In this document: piece by piece, positions 18,450 through 28,725 of the stretch
Layout of the letters: every line of letters begins with the position of its first letter
Position numbering within the stretch: position 1 is the first letter of the stretch
Made by a program: the position numbers and the translations under genes
The notes under the pieces: model-generated
Database searches by the model: none
The model's input: only the letters and a program-made list of their open reading frames with translations
Told to the model about the DNA's origin: nothing
NCBI RefSeq assembly: GCF_904846055.1
Contig: NZ_CAJGYV010000001.1
Coordinates: 1,116,001 to 1,180,000, forward strand
Reading direction: 5' to 3'
Source: Psychrobacter ciconiae
GTDB lineage: Bacteria > Pseudomonadota > Gammaproteobacteria > Pseudomonadales > Moraxellaceae
DNA length: 64,000 bases

Positions 18450-19691
18450 ATGGCGCAAGAATTGACCCCTCCTGATACGGCAAAATCCTCAGCAATCACC
18501 CTTACGCCGCCTGAGCCGGTTACTCAAGTTGAAACTAGTGAAGCCGATCAAATGGTGACGCTTGATAAAAATAAAATCCCTGAGCTTGACGCTAAGGTGG
18601 CGGCATTCGTCAATCATGTGATTACCAATCCAGTTCATAGCCCTGACTTTCAGCAAAATGTGCAATCGATTCACAATTTAGGCAACAAAGAAATTCGCGA
18701 GTCGGCGCAAGTGTCTAATCGCATGCTGCAATTGCCCGCCAAAAGTATCGATGATGGCTTGTTTGAAAACTCCCCTATTGCCAAATCTCTGACCGAGCTT
18801 CGCGGTATCGTTGAGGATTTAGACCCAAGTAAAAAGTCGCTCACCCACTCGCGAAAGCTGTTTGGCATCATTCCTTTTGGCAATAAAGTTCAGGATTATT
18901 TTCGCCAATATGAGTCCGCGCAGTCGCACATTAATGCGGTGGTCACCAGTCTTTATAACGGCAAAGATGAGCTGATTAAAGACAACGCGATGATTGAGCA
19001 AGAAAAAGTCAATATGTGGGAGCTGATGCAGTCGATTCGGCAATACATTTACGTTGGTAAAAAAATTGATGCCGAACTAGAGGCTAAGGTGGCAGGATTG
19101 GAAGCTACTGATCCTGAAAAAGCGCGGATTATTAAAGAAGAGATGCTGTTTTATGTTCGCCAAAAAAACACCGATTTTTTGACGCAATTGGCAGTCAACA
19201 TTCAAGGTTATTTGGCACTGGATACCATCCGTAAAAATAACTTAGAACTGATTAAAGGCGTTGACCGCGCCACGACCACGACCATTTCTGCGCTGAGAAC
19301 GGCTGTGGTAGTGGCACAAGCCATGACCAATCAAAAACTGGTTCTTGATCAAATCACGGCGCTTAATAAAACAACGAGCAGCGTGATTGAATCGACCTCA
19401 GCAATGCTTAAACGTCAATCGCTTGCCATCAATGAGCAAGCCACCAGTAGTACCATTGAGCTTGATAAACTGCAAAATGCCTTTAACAATATTTATGAGA
19501 CGATGGAAATGATCAGCAAATATAAAATTGAGGCACTAGACAACATGAAGCAGACGGTTGAAAGCTTGAGCACTGAGGTTGATAAAGCGCAAAAATACCT
19601 TGATAAAGCGAATCAAACGACAGTGCTTGAGGTGTCAAAAGAGCTTGAGACCTCAAGAATCACCGATGAGAGCAACTCCATCCAAATTTAA
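18450..19691 (+). CDS. TelA-family protein (toxic anion resistance)
   Basis: A 413-residue protein of the TelA/KlaA family (PF05816), first linked to tellurite resistance; the molecular function is poorly defined. Typical stretches are FGNKVQDYFRQYESAQSHIN near 145, the long mostly helical middle, and a repeated alanine/threonine-rich helix region (ALRTAVVVAQAMTNQKLVLDQI in part) near 283-305. It is almost all helix and likely coiled coil, with no signal peptide or membrane span. The first ~50 residues are Pro/Thr/Glu-rich and probably disordered. ATG start with AAAGGA upstream. It stands alone; the XpaC partner common in other genomes is not adjacent. Confidence 0.85.
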   Translation: MAQELTPPDTAKSSAITLTPPEPVTQVETSEADQMVTLDKNKIPELDAKVAAFVNHVITNPVHSPDFQQNVQSIHNLGNKEIRESAQVSNRMLQLPAKSIDDGLFENSPIAKSLTELRGIVEDLDPSKKSLTHSRKLFGIIPFGNKVQDYFRQYESAQSHINAVVTSLYNGKDELIKDNAMIEQEKVNMWELMQSIRQYIYVGKKIDAELEAKVAGLEATDPEKARIIKEEMLFYVRQKNTDFLTQLAVNIQGYLALDTIRKNNLELIKGVDRATTTTISALRTAVVVAQAMTNQKLVLDQITALNKTTSSVIESTSAMLKRQSLAINEQATSSTIELDKLQNAFNNIYETMEMISKYKIEALDNMKQTVESLSTEVDKAQKYLDKANQTTVLEVSKELETSRITDESNSIQI

Positions 19692-19703
19692 GACAGAAAA
19701 TCC

Positions 19704-19729
19704 TTAACGCTTATCCGGTTAAGCGTTAA
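19704..19729. terminator. inverted repeat between telA-like gene and rnr
   Basis: TTAACGCTTA and TAAGCGTTAA form a perfect 10-bp stem 12 bp after the stop. No T-run follows, so it is a weak or Rho-assisted terminator at best. The 18 bp AAAATCCTTAACGCTTAT at its left recurs near the grpE stop (about 59153-59170). Confidence 0.4.
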
Positions 19730-19793
19730 GTAATACTGACAGGATCGTGTTAAAATGACACTGACTCAATAATTAATGAAGACATGGTAATTT

Positions 19794-22052
19794 ATGACTT
19801 GGAATGATCCAAACGCCCGTGCTGAAGCACAAAAATATGACAACCCTATCCCAAGCCGCGAGCTGATTTTGACGACACTTGGCGAGCATAGTGACATCAC
19901 GCATCCTGAGCTTGCGGCAATTTTTGGCATCAGCGATCCAGATCAATTCGATGCGCTTGGCAACCGTTTAAAAGCAATGACTCGTGATGGTCAAGTCAAT
20001 CGTGACGGTCGACCTTACCGTTACCGCGTGGTGACGACGCATGATGTGGTGACCGGTATGGTGTCGGCTCATGCTAAAGGCTTTGGTTTTGTCATTTTAG
20101 AGGACATGCCTGATTTGTTTTTACATGAAAAACAAATGCGCTGGGTGTTCAATGGCGACAAAGTAAATGCCATTGCAACAACAACAGACAATCGCGGTCG
20201 CACTGAAGGTCGTATTGTTGAAGTGATTGAACGCCAGCAAAATGAGTTTATCGGAACGCTTTCAGGCGATGATGAGGGCTATTTTGTTGAGCTTGGCAGC
20301 CCAAACTCGCATCAGCCAATCACTGTCACCGAAGAAAATGTTCAAGCCTTAAATGCTAAAATTGGCTTTCCGGTTAAAGTTGCCATCATCGATTGGCCAA
20401 ATCAGCATGAATTTGCCACCGGTAAAATCACTGAGGTGCTCAATGACGACAATGACCGTGAATTAATCATCGAAACGACGCTATTAAACTATGATATTCC
20501 GTCAGAATTTAGCCAAGCCGCGCTTGATCAAGCCAACAGCTACCAAGAACCTAGCAAAAAAGAGCTGGCAGGTCGCGTTGATTTGCGTGATATTGCGCTG
20601 ATTACCATCGATGGTGAAGATGCCCGCGACTTTGATGATGCCGTCTTTGCAGAAAAGCGCAGCGGTGGCAATTATCGCGTCTTGGTTGCTATTGCCGATG
20701 TCAGCCATTATGTGACGCCAAACTCGCCACTTGACCATGATGCTTTTGAGCGCGGAACGTCGGTTTATTTTCCGCACCGCGTGATTCCGATGCTCCCTGA
20801 AGTGCTGTCAAACGGGCTTTGTTCGCTCAACCCTGACGTTGACCGCTTATGTATGGTGGCTGATATTAAAGTCTCGCGCGCCGGCAACGTGACCGGTTAC
20901 GACTTTTATTCAGCGGTGATGCACTCGCAGGCAAGGCTAACCTACAACCAAGTTAACGCCTATTTTGACAACCCAAAAGACGACAGCATTCCAAAATCGT
21001 TAACGGGAAATAAAGCTGTTAAAAAATCGGTCGATACGCTGCATCAGCTTTATGAATTGCTGCTTAAAAAGCGCGAAGAACGTCACGCCATGGAGTTTGA
21101 AACGGTCGAAACACTCATCGAGTTTAACGAAGAAGGCGGCATTAAAGACATCGTTCCAAGAACGCGCGGCGATGCTCATAAGCTTATCGAAGAGTGTATG
21201 CTACTTGCCAACACCAGTGCAGCAAACTTTGCCTTAAAAAATGAGCTGCCGGTGCTTTATCGCAATCACGATAAGCCGGATGCCGAAAAGTCTGCTAAAA
21301 TCCATGAGTACGCCAAAAATTTTGGCTTAAGCTTTCCACAAGAAAGCCCGACGCAAGCGGATTATCAACGCATTATCGAGGCGACAAAAGACCGTCCGGA
21401 TGCCGTCAGTATCCATAGTATGCTGCTGCGCTCAATGATGCAGGCAAACTATGCGCCGGAAAACATTGGTCATTTTGGCTTGGCTTACGACGAGTACAGC
21501 CACTTTACCTCACCGATCCGCCGTTATCCGGATTTGATGCTGCATCGGGCGATTAAAGCTAAAGTCACCAATAGCAAGCAACCGGTGATGGACTTTAACT
21601 TGGTGGAGGCCGGAACGCAAACGTCTGACACTGAGCGCCGCGCTGAAAAGGCATCACGCTTTGTCGAATCGTGGCTTAAGTGCCATTATATGAAAGACCA
21701 TGTTGGCGAAGAGTTTGACGGCGTCATTACCACCGTGACCAATTTTGGCTTATTTGTCACCTTAACCGATTTATTCATTGATGGCTTGGTGCATATTTCT
21801 AACGTTGGTGATGATTACTTCACCTTTGATGAAAAGCAGCAGCAGCTCATCGGTCAAGATTACGGCAAAATCTTTGGTCTTGGCGACTTGGTTCGGGTCA
21901 AAGTTGCCGGCGTGAACATGGACTTATTGCAAATCGATTTTGAATTGGTTGCCAAACTCCAATCAAGTCAAATGAACCAGTCCAAAAAAAAGCGCAAACG
22001 CAGCCATGATAAAGTGGATAAAAACGATAAACCTAAAGGCAGAAAAGGCTAA
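19794..22052 (+). CDS. rnr: ribonuclease R
   Basis: A 3'-5' processive exoribonuclease that degrades structured RNA. In order: an N-terminal winged-helix segment (PIPSRELILTTLGEH at 18-32), cold-shock domains, the RNB catalytic domain starting near 260 with DARDFDDAVF (Asp ligands of the two-metal site), the HFTSPIRRYPDL motif near 577, an S1 domain (about 640-725), and a Lys/Arg-rich tail. Its 752 residues are shorter than E. coli RNase R (about 813) mostly at the ends. The ATG start has only a weak Shine-Dalgarno. RNase R is cold-important in psychrotolerant bacteria, which suits the inferred host. Confidence 0.95.
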   Translation: MTWNDPNARAEAQKYDNPIPSRELILTTLGEHSDITHPELAAIFGISDPDQFDALGNRLKAMTRDGQVNRDGRPYRYRVVTTHDVVTGMVSAHAKGFGFVILEDMPDLFLHEKQMRWVFNGDKVNAIATTTDNRGRTEGRIVEVIERQQNEFIGTLSGDDEGYFVELGSPNSHQPITVTEENVQALNAKIGFPVKVAIIDWPNQHEFATGKITEVLNDDNDRELIIETTLLNYDIPSEFSQAALDQANSYQEPSKKELAGRVDLRDIALITIDGEDARDFDDAVFAEKRSGGNYRVLVAIADVSHYVTPNSPLDHDAFERGTSVYFPHRVIPMLPEVLSNGLCSLNPDVDRLCMVADIKVSRAGNVTGYDFYSAVMHSQARLTYNQVNAYFDNPKDDSIPKSLTGNKAVKKSVDTLHQLYELLLKKREERHAMEFETVETLIEFNEEGGIKDIVPRTRGDAHKLIEECMLLANTSAANFALKNELPVLYRNHDKPDAEKSAKIHEYAKNFGLSFPQESPTQADYQRIIEATKDRPDAVSIHSMLLRSMMQANYAPENIGHFGLAYDEYSHFTSPIRRYPDLMLHRAIKAKVTNSKQPVMDFNLVEAGTQTSDTERRAEKASRFVESWLKCHYMKDHVGEEFDGVITTVTNFGLFVTLTDLFIDGLVHISNVGDDYFTFDEKQQQLIGQDYGKIFGLGDLVRVKVAGVNMDLLQIDFELVAKLQSSQMNQSKKKRKRSHDKVDKNDKPKGRKG

Positions 22053-22090
22053 TTTTATTGCTTTAAATAAAATCTGCTTTAAATAAAAAA

Positions 22091-22116
22091 AGCTCACAAC
22101 ATTGTGGGCTTTTTTA
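22091..22116 (+). terminator. rnr terminator
   Basis: GCTCACAA and TTGTGGGC pair (one G-U) and run into TTTTTT, 39 bp after rnr. The A-run on the left also suits the convergent minus-strand gene. Confidence 0.8.
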
Positions 22117-22151
22117 TGGCAAATAAGTTTTGAAAATTTTTAAATAAAAAA

Positions 22152-22412
22152 TTATTCTTGGTCGGCAGCGGCAAGTTGCTGCTCATTTTGCGCTGTTGCC
22201 ACATCAATTTTGTGATTGGCGTCATCAAGAATGGCTTTTGGCTGCTGACCAAGTGACGTATCATTTTGCGCCACCGTTGGCGCGTCAGACTGGGCGGTTT
22301 CACTTAACATCGCGGTTCGCTGACTGTCATGGCGCTGATTGCTAACGATGTTAAATGCTGCCAATACGACGATGGCAACAAGGCTTGCAATGATCACATG
22401 CTTAATTTGCAC
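22152..22412 (-). CDS. small single-span membrane protein, unknown function
   Basis: An 86-residue protein. It begins with KHVIIASLVAIVVLAAFNIV, one membrane helix near the N-terminus, followed by a polar Gln/Ala/Asp-rich tail likely in the periplasm. I recognise no family. The frame opens at a TTG at 22430, but AAAGGA sits 7 nt before the GTG at 22412, so GTG is the better start. It lies 143 bp downstream of hisA on the same strand, far enough to be independent. Confidence 0.55.
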   Translation of the reverse strand: MQIKHVIIASLVAIVVLAAFNIVSNQRHDSQRTAMLSETAQSDAPTVAQNDTSLGQQPKAILDDANHKIDVATAQNEQQLAAADQE

Positions 22413-22555
22413 GGCGTTTTCCTTTAGCAATAGTAAATCTTGCTAAAGGGGTTGCAGGAACTGTGCCGAATTTAGTCATTGTCATTTTGCCATTGTCATG
22501 ACAGTTATTAGGCTTATGGTAAGAGCCAATAAGCCCTCTGAATGACCGTTATTGA

Positions 22556-23296
22556 CTATTCACGGTCAAGGTAGCTTTGCGCTTCGCCCAAATCGAGCGT
22601 TCCTTCATAGATGGCGCGACCGGTGATGATACCTTCAAGTTCAGCGCCGTAAGGTTTGAGCAATTTAATGTCTTGCATGTCGGTGACGCCGCCTGAAGCA
22701 ATCACGGGCAAGCCGCCTTCGCGGGCAAGGTTGACCGTTTGCTCGACGTTAACGCCTTGCATCATGCCATCGCGGGCAATGTCAGTATAAACGATGGAGG
22801 AGACGCCCACATCAGCAAAGCGCTTGGCAAGCTCGGTGGCGCGGACGTCGGTGACGTTTGCCCAGCCGTGGGTGGCGACCAAGCCGTCTTTGGCATCAAT
22901 GCCTACGATGATATGACCGGCAAACTCGCGGCAAGCCTCGGCAACAAAGTCAGGGTCTTCAACGGCTTTGGTGCCGATGATGATGTAAGTAAGCCCTGCG
23001 TCAATATACTGCTCAATGGTTGCCATGGTGCGAACGCCGCCGCCAAGCTGAATTGGCAGCTTTGGGTAGGCTTTAGCAATGTCTTGAACCACGCGCTTAT
23101 GAACCGGAACGCCATCGAATGCGCCGTTTAAATCGACCAGATGCAGACGACGAGCGCCCTCTTTGACCCAGCGCGCTGCCATCGCCACCGGATTGTCTGA
23201 AAAGACGGTGTCGTCTTCCATTCGCCCCTGCTTTAAGCGAACGCATTTGCCATCTTTTAAATCAATAGCCGGAATAATTACTGGCGCTTTGGTCAT
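22556..23296 (-). CDS. hisA: ProFAR isomerase (histidine synthesis)
   Basis: HisA opens the ribose ring of ProFAR to give PRFAR, the fourth step of histidine synthesis. It is a 246-residue (beta/alpha)8 barrel. The N-terminal [17 protein letters not shown] carries the general base Asp (residue 11), [12 protein letters not shown] near 131-142 carries the second catalytic Asp, and GGGVR and ASGGV are the phosphate-binding loops. ATG start with AAGGA 7 nt upstream. It is separated by 19 kb from hisH-hisB in this window, so histidine genes are dispersed. Confidence 0.95.
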   Translation of the reverse strand: MTKAPVIIPAIDLKDGKCVRLKQGRMEDDTVFSDNPVAMAARWVKEGARRLHLVDLNGAFDGVPVHKRVVQDIAKAYPKLPIQLGGGVRTMATIEQYIDAGLTYIIIGTKAVEDPDFVAEACREFAGHIIVGIDAKDGLVATHGWANVTDVRATELAKRFADVGVSSIVYTDIARDGMMQGVNVEQTVNLAREGGLPVIASGGVTDMQDIKLLKPYGAELEGIITGRAIYEGTLDLGEAQSYLDRE

Positions 23297-23907
23297 CTTG
23301 AAATCCTTATTTTATCAGTCCAAATATAATATTCTTTATACAAATTAAAAAGCTAATAGTTTCAATCGCTTTGATACTCTTATAACGGTAGTTTTCGCTG
23401 AAAAATATCAATGTTAGTTGTAAAAAATGAGCATTAACACGCTAACAAACTGGCAATTTTGGTTAAATTTAGCGTATAATCTTAGGAAAATTTGTACAAA
23501 AATACTTTAAAACAGCTTTTATTGTTTCAGTTTACCTCATTTTTGTGAGGTCGACCTCGATCAAAATTGCTTTTTTAAGGCGGGACAAATTTTAAGTGTT
23601 AGAACAACGATGGCTTAGGGCTTATTTTGCCTGATTTTGGTTAAAGCTTCAATTGAGAAAGTCAGGGTAAAATAGATGTTGTCATCACTTTGGTAGCCAG
23701 TCACCTTTTGGTCGTGGATTAAGACATTAACGTGTTGTTAAGGAGTCTAAGGTCAGCGTTAATATTCTTATTTGCAGTAATTTTTAAGCGTAACTTGCCT
23801 TAATTTGCTTGAGGTTCAGGCAGTTGAGCGGCGCTTTTGTCTATTACTGATTCATACCATTCAAGGTCGATTGGTATCGTTTTAGACTATGGACTAAGTT
23901 TTCGCTT
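23297..23907. promoter_or_regulatory. hisA-nqrA intergenic region (611 bp)
   Basis: No gene is seen. TATAAT at 23475-23480 on the plus strand is the best -10 for nqr, but its -35 is poor; it would give a leader of about 420 nt. ACCTCA/TGAGGT (23534-23551) overlaps a perfect 12-bp palindrome, GAGGTCGACCTC (23547-23558), followed by ATCAAAATT. This may be a regulator site. I recognise no riboswitch. Confidence 0.35.
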
Positions 23908-25260
23908 ATGATTACCATCAAAAAAGGTTTGGATTTGCCGATCAGCGGTGAACCCTCCCGCGAGATCTTTGAGCACAGACCTGCTCAAGTCGCTCTTGTT
24001 GGCTATGATTTTGTAGGGATGAAACCCACAATGAATGTCAAAGAAGGCGATGTGGTCGCCAAAGGTCAGCCTGTTTTTGAAGATAAAAAACGGGTTGGGG
24101 TTATTTATACCGCGCCTGCCGCAGGAAAAGTCATCGCTATCAATCGCGGCGCTCGCCGAGTGTTTGAAAGCTTGGTGATTGCGGTTGACCCTCAAGGGGA
24201 TGAGATTACTTTCAATCAATTCAACGCCCAAGCGCTTGCTGACCTTGATGCGCAAACGGTTGAATCTCAGCTTGTCATTTCAGGCGAATGGACGGCGTTT
24301 CGAACCCGCCCCTTTAGCCGAACTCCAGATCTCGGAGCGCGCCCGAACGCAATCTTTGTCAACGCTATGGATACCAATCCATTAGCGGCTGACCCGATGC
24401 TGCTTATTAATGATGAACTAAACGCGTTTAACGACGGCTTAGCGGTGCTATCGACTCTGAGCCCAAAGACGTTCGTTTGTCATGAGGCAACTGCCAATTT
24501 GCCAAAACTGAATAAAACTGCGCCAAATAACGTCACTGAATATCACAGCTTTGCAGGAAAGCATCCGGCAGGGCTTGCCGGCACGCACATTCATTTTTTG
24601 CATCCGATTGCACGCGGCGTGAGTGTTTGGACGATTGGCTATCAAGATGTGATTGCCATTGGTAAATTATTTACCACCGGTCGCCTTTATACCAAGCGCC
24701 TGTTAAGCCTTGCAGGACCTGCGGTCAAAAACCCGCGATTGGTCACCACCGAGCGCGGCGCGAATATTTTGGAGCTGGCAAAAAATGAGCTGATCGCCGG
24801 TGACAATCGCTTAATTTCAGGGTCGGTGCTGTCTGGTCGCAAAGTGGTTAGCAATTCTGAGTTTTTAGGACGTTTTCACGACCAAATCAGCGCTTTAGCT
24901 GAGGGTTATGAGCGCCCTGCATTTCACTTTTTAAGTGCCGGAAGCAACCGTTTTTCAAAGCTGCCCATTTATGTGTCGCAGTTTTTTAGCCGCAAAAAAT
25001 ACAACTTTACCACCTCGACCAATGGCTCACCAAGAGCGATGGTGCCAATTGGCACGTTTGAGGAGGTGATGCCACAAGATTATTTGCCAACGCAGCTGCT
25101 TCGGGCGCTGATCGTCGAGGACATCGTTACGGCGGTGGATTTGGGCGCGCTTGAGCTTGATGAAGAAGATTTGGCGCTTTGCACGTTTGTGTCTCCCGGT
25201 AAGTATGAGTTTGGCGACATTTTGCGCGATAATTTAACGCGAATTGAGCTTGAGGGCTGA
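23908..25260 (+). CDS. nqrA: Na+-translocating NADH:quinone reductase subunit A
   Basis: NqrA is the membrane-associated cytoplasmic subunit implicated in quinone binding in the Na+ pump that oxidises NADH and exports sodium. At 450 residues it has the family length. The opening [16 protein letters not shown] and the segment [18 protein letters not shown] are diagnostic. A stop lies 12 bp upstream in frame, so ATG 23908 is the only sensible start although the ribosome site is weak. Its stop overlaps the nqrB ATG (TGATG), the first of a chain of tight junctions through nqrE. Confidence 0.95.
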   Translation: MITIKKGLDLPISGEPSREIFEHRPAQVALVGYDFVGMKPTMNVKEGDVVAKGQPVFEDKKRVGVIYTAPAAGKVIAINRGARRVFESLVIAVDPQGDEITFNQFNAQALADLDAQTVESQLVISGEWTAFRTRPFSRTPDLGARPNAIFVNAMDTNPLAADPMLLINDELNAFNDGLAVLSTLSPKTFVCHEATANLPKLNKTAPNNVTEYHSFAGKHPAGLAGTHIHFLHPIARGVSVWTIGYQDVIAIGKLFTTGRLYTKRLLSLAGPAVKNPRLVTTERGANILELAKNELIAGDNRLISGSVLSGRKVVSNSEFLGRFHDQISALAEGYERPAFHFLSAGSNRFSKLPIYVSQFFSRKKYNFTTSTNGSPRAMVPIGTFEEVMPQDYLPTQLLRALIVEDIVTAVDLGALELDEEDLALCTFVSPGKYEFGDILRDNLTRIELEG

Positions 25261-26501
25261 TGACGATGAAATTTTTACACAATATGTTCGATCGTATGGA
25301 GCCATCGTTCACCAAAGGCGGCAAGCACGAAAAATATTATGCCATCTATGAGATGTTTGATACGTTTTTGCGTCAGCCGGGATCGACGACGTTTGCTTCC
25401 TCGCACGTTCGCGATGGCATTGATTTAAAGCGGATTATGATTACCGTTTGGCTTTGTACCTTTCCAGCGATGTTTTGGGGAATGTACAACATCGGTCATC
25501 AAGCCTTGACTGCCATTGCTCAGTTAGGACTTCAGCCGGAAGGTTGGCGGACGGTGATCACCTCAATGGTGGGCTACAATCCGGACAGCATTTGGGCGTG
25601 CTTTGTTTATGGCGCAATGCAGTTTTTGCCGATTTATGCGGTGACTTTTTTGGTCGGGATTTTATGTGAAATCATCTTTGCGGTGGTTCGCGGTCATGAG
25701 GTCAACGAGGGCTTTTTTGTGACCTCAGTGCTGTTTGCGTTATGTTTGCCGCCGGATATTCCGCTTTGGCAAGTGGCGCTTGGCATTACCTTTGGCGTTG
25801 TTGTTGCCAAAGAAGTCTTTGGCGGTACGGGCAAAAACTTTCTTAACCCTGCCCTATCGGGTCGCGCGTTTTTATATTTTGCTTATCCGGCTTATATGTC
25901 AGGTGACACCGTTTGGACGGCGGTTGATGGTTTTTCAGGTGCCACACCTTTAGGGCTTGCCGCGCTTGGGGTGACTCCGGATAAATTCACCGATGCTTAT
26001 GGCAATGCCATCTCGTGGACGGATGCGTTTTTGGGCAATATTCAAGGCAGTATTGGCGAGGTGTCCACCCTTGCTATTTTAATCGGCGCGGTATTTTTAC
26101 TTTGGACGCGGATTGCGTCATGGCGAATTATGGCAGGCTGCGTGGTCGGCTTGATTGTCACCTCGATGGTTTTTAACCTTGTTGGTTCTGAAGAAAACTT
26201 GATGATGAACATGCCATTTTATTGGCATTTGGTGCTTGGCGGCTTTGCTTTTGGTGCGGTATTTATGGCAACTGATCCTGTATCAGCGGCGCACACCAAC
26301 AAAGGTCGCTGGGCTTACGGGATTTTGATCGGCTTTATGACGGTGCTCATCCGCGTGGTCAACCCCGCCTTCCCTGAGGGCATCATGCTTGCCATTTTGT
26401 TTGCCAACTTGTTTGCCCCGCTTTTTGACTACTTTGTCACCCAAGCCAACATCAAACGCCAAACGGCACGGAGGATGCGCTATGTCCAAGCCCAAAAGTA
26501 A
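25260..26501 (+). CDS. nqrB: Na+-NQR subunit B
   Basis: A 413-residue integral membrane subunit with about 10 helices that carries a covalent FMN and riboflavin. The FMN attachment motif SGAT is seen in [10 protein letters not shown], the acceptor being Thr229. This residue is modified by the flavin transferase encoded downstream (30087-31181). [19 protein letters not shown] near 192-210 is typical of the family. The start overlaps nqrA by 1 bp; an in-frame ATG two codons later is an alternative. Confidence 0.95.
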   Translation: MTMKFLHNMFDRMEPSFTKGGKHEKYYAIYEMFDTFLRQPGSTTFASSHVRDGIDLKRIMITVWLCTFPAMFWGMYNIGHQALTAIAQLGLQPEGWRTVITSMVGYNPDSIWACFVYGAMQFLPIYAVTFLVGILCEIIFAVVRGHEVNEGFFVTSVLFALCLPPDIPLWQVALGITFGVVVAKEVFGGTGKNFLNPALSGRAFLYFAYPAYMSGDTVWTAVDGFSGATPLGLAALGVTPDKFTDAYGNAISWTDAFLGNIQGSIGEVSTLAILIGAVFLLWTRIASWRIMAGCVVGLIVTSMVFNLVGSEENLMMNMPFYWHLVLGGFAFGAVFMATDPVSAAHTNKGRWAYGILIGFMTVLIRVVNPAFPEGIMLAILFANLFAPLFDYFVTQANIKRQTARRMRYVQAQK

Positions 26502-27375
26502 CAATATGAAAACCATCAGCGTGGCATTGGTGCTGTGCTTGGTGTGCTCAATATTGGTATCGGCGGCGGCGGTGGGACTCAAGCCTGCTCAAGTCGAAAA
26601 CGCGCGCCTTGACCGTAACAAAAACATCTTGGTGGCAGCAGGCATGTTTGATGCCGAAAAAGACACCAATGAAGATGTTGCCAAACGCTTTGAAGACTTT
26701 AAGGTTGAGATTGTCGATTTAAACGCCGGCAACTACTTAACCGATGATGAGCTTAAAAAAGTCGGTATCCTTGATCGCAATGCGTATGACGCGAGCCAAG
26801 CAACCAAAAACCAAGCCCTAAGCGAAGATTTGGGCGCAAATGACCCTGCCAGCATCGGTCGCAAGCCTAAATATGCCAAAGTTTATGTGAAAAATGACGC
26901 GTCGGGAAATCCTGAACTGGTCGTGCTTCCCATTCAAGGCTACGGGCTTTGGGGCACGATTTATGGCTTTTTAACTTTGGAGAGTGATTTAAACACCATC
27001 AAAGGCATCAGCTTTTACGACCATAAAGAAACCCCCGGTCTTGGCGCGCTGATTGAAGAGCCAAAATGGCGGGCGATGTGGCACGGCATCCGTTCTTATG
27101 ATGACAATGGCAACGTGGCAACTGGCGTCACCAAAGCCGGTAACCCAAAAGACAACTGGGTTGATGGCATCAGTGGTGCCACCTTAACCAGCCGCGGGGT
27201 CAGTAACATGATTCAGTTTTGGCTTGGCGACCAAGGCTACAAGCCGTATTTGGACTATCTGCGTAAGCAAAGCGGCACCAGCTTAAATCAAGACAACAGC
27301 TCAAGTCAGAATAAAGCAGCGACTCAACCAAGCAACGAGCTTTTAGCTCAAGGCAAGGAGGCAATTCATGGCTGA
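26482..27375 (+). CDS. nqrC: Na+-NQR subunit C
   Basis: A 297-residue subunit with one N-terminal membrane helix (about 11-32) and a periplasmic domain holding the second covalent FMN. The attachment motif is SGATLTS at 231-237, acceptor Thr234. The frame is open from 26389, but GGAGG lies 7 nt before ATG 26482 and the protein [10 protein letters not shown] then starts as in homologues, so that start is used. It overlaps nqrB by 20 bp and nqrD by 8 bp. Confidence 0.94.
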   Translation: MSKPKSNNMKTISVALVLCLVCSILVSAAAVGLKPAQVENARLDRNKNILVAAGMFDAEKDTNEDVAKRFEDFKVEIVDLNAGNYLTDDELKKVGILDRNAYDASQATKNQALSEDLGANDPASIGRKPKYAKVYVKNDASGNPELVVLPIQGYGLWGTIYGFLTLESDLNTIKGISFYDHKETPGLGALIEEPKWRAMWHGIRSYDDNGNVATGVTKAGNPKDNWVDGISGATLTSRGVSNMIQFWLGDQGYKPYLDYLRKQSGTSLNQDNSSSQNKAATQPSNELLAQGKEAIHG

Positions 27376-28039
27376 TACCAAGGGCATTTTATTGACGCCC
27401 ATTTTTGACAACAACCCGATTGCGCTTCAAATCCTTGGGATTTGCTCAGCGCTTGCGGTAACCACAAGCGTAGCAAACGCGTTAGTGATGTGTGTGGCGC
27501 TGACGTTGGTCACCGCGTTTTCAAGCTTTTTTATCTCTATTATCCGCAAAAATATCCCATCGAGCATCCGGATTATCGTTCAGATGACGATTATTGCTTC
27601 CTTAGTTATCGTCGTTGACCAAATCCTAAAGGCCGTGGCTTATGACGTGAGTAAAGGCTTGTCAGTGTTTGTGGGCTTGATTATCACCAACTGTATCGTG
27701 ATGGGGCGTGCGGAAGCCTTTGCGATGAGTAACCCGCCTATCCCAAGCTTTTTAGATGGTATTGGTAACGGCATGGGCTACTCGGCAGTATTGTTATTTG
27801 TTGCCAGTATCCGTGAGCTTTTGGGTGCAGGAAGCTGGTTTGGCATCACGCTGTTGCAGCCGACGACAGATGGCGGTTGGTATTTGCCAAACGGGCTGCT
27901 GCTGTTGCCACCATCGGCGTTTTTTATCATTGCGCTATTTATCGTTATTATCCGAATTTGGAAGCCTGAGCAGGTTGAGGACGCCGAGTTTGTCATGAAG
28001 CCGCAATCAAAAGGCATGGTTCAAGGGGGCGGTCACTAA
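27368..28039 (+). CDS. nqrD: Na+-NQR subunit D
   Basis: A 223-residue membrane subunit with six helices, paired with NqrE; the two form an inverted pair that binds the intramembrane iron centre. [16 protein letters not shown] near 107-122 contains the conserved Cys (in NCIVMGR). It overlaps nqrC by 8 bp and shares TAATG with nqrE. Confidence 0.95.
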   Translation: MADTKGILLTPIFDNNPIALQILGICSALAVTTSVANALVMCVALTLVTAFSSFFISIIRKNIPSSIRIIVQMTIIASLVIVVDQILKAVAYDVSKGLSVFVGLIITNCIVMGRAEAFAMSNPPIPSFLDGIGNGMGYSAVLLFVASIRELLGAGSWFGITLLQPTTDGGWYLPNGLLLLPPSAFFIIALFIVIIRIWKPEQVEDAEFVMKPQSKGMVQGGGH

Positions 28040-28647
28040 TGGGACATTACGTCAGTTTATTTATCACCTCGGTGTTCATTGAAAACATGGCGCTGGCTTA
28101 CTTTTTGGGGATGTGTACCTTTTTAGCAGTCTCCAAAAAGGTGTCCACGGCTATCGGTCTTGGCATTGCGGTGGTGGTGGTGATGAGCATCACCGTACCT
28201 TTGAACAATTTATTGTATCAATTTATCTTAAAAGATGGGGCGCTGGCTTGGGCAGGATTTCCTGACATCGATTTAAGCTTTTTGGGACTGCTGAGCTACA
28301 TCGGCTTGATTGCGGCGGTGGTGCAAATCTTGGAGATGTTCCTTGATAAGTTTGTGCCAAGCTTATACAACGCGCTGGGAATCTTTTTGCCATTGATTAC
28401 AGTGAACTGCGCCATTATGGGCGGAGTATTGTTTATGGTTGAGCGCGATTATAACTTTGGTGAGTCGGTGGTTTATGGGGTTGGTGCAGGGTTTGGCTGG
28501 GCAATTGCGATTACTGCGCTTGCTGGCATTCGAGAAAAGCTTAAATACTCCGATATCCCCGCGCCGCTCCGTGGGCTTGGGATTACCTTTATTACCGTGG
28601 GACTCATGTCGCTTGGCTTTATGTCCTTTGGCGGGATGTCCATTTAA
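28039..28647 (+). CDS. nqrE: Na+-NQR subunit E
   Basis: A 202-residue six-helix subunit homologous to NqrD and RnfA. Conserved Cys residues are in [12 protein letters not shown] (about 22-33) and TVNCAIMGG (about 119-127), which ligate iron together with those of NqrD. The stop is followed by 78 bp before nqrF, the only real gap inside nqrA-F. Confidence 0.95.
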   Translation: MGHYVSLFITSVFIENMALAYFLGMCTFLAVSKKVSTAIGLGIAVVVVMSITVPLNNLLYQFILKDGALAWAGFPDIDLSFLGLLSYIGLIAAVVQILEMFLDKFVPSLYNALGIFLPLITVNCAIMGGVLFMVERDYNFGESVVYGVGAGFGWAIAITALAGIREKLKYSDIPAPLRGLGITFITVGLMSLGFMSFGGMSI

Positions 28648-28725
28648 GCGGCATTTATTCATTCCTCATTCATTTATTAAGGTAAGACGTGATTCTTACG
28701 GTTAGATTAAATTAAGGATACATTC

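Noticed and set aside
22094..22303. 69-codon frame overlapping the small membrane gene
   Set aside because: Lys/Asn/Pro-rich chance frame; the overlapping frame has a membrane helix and a better ribosome site.
26389..26481. Upstream extension of nqrC
   Set aside because: These 31 codons lie in nqrB and do not resemble NqrC; GGAGG favours ATG 26482.
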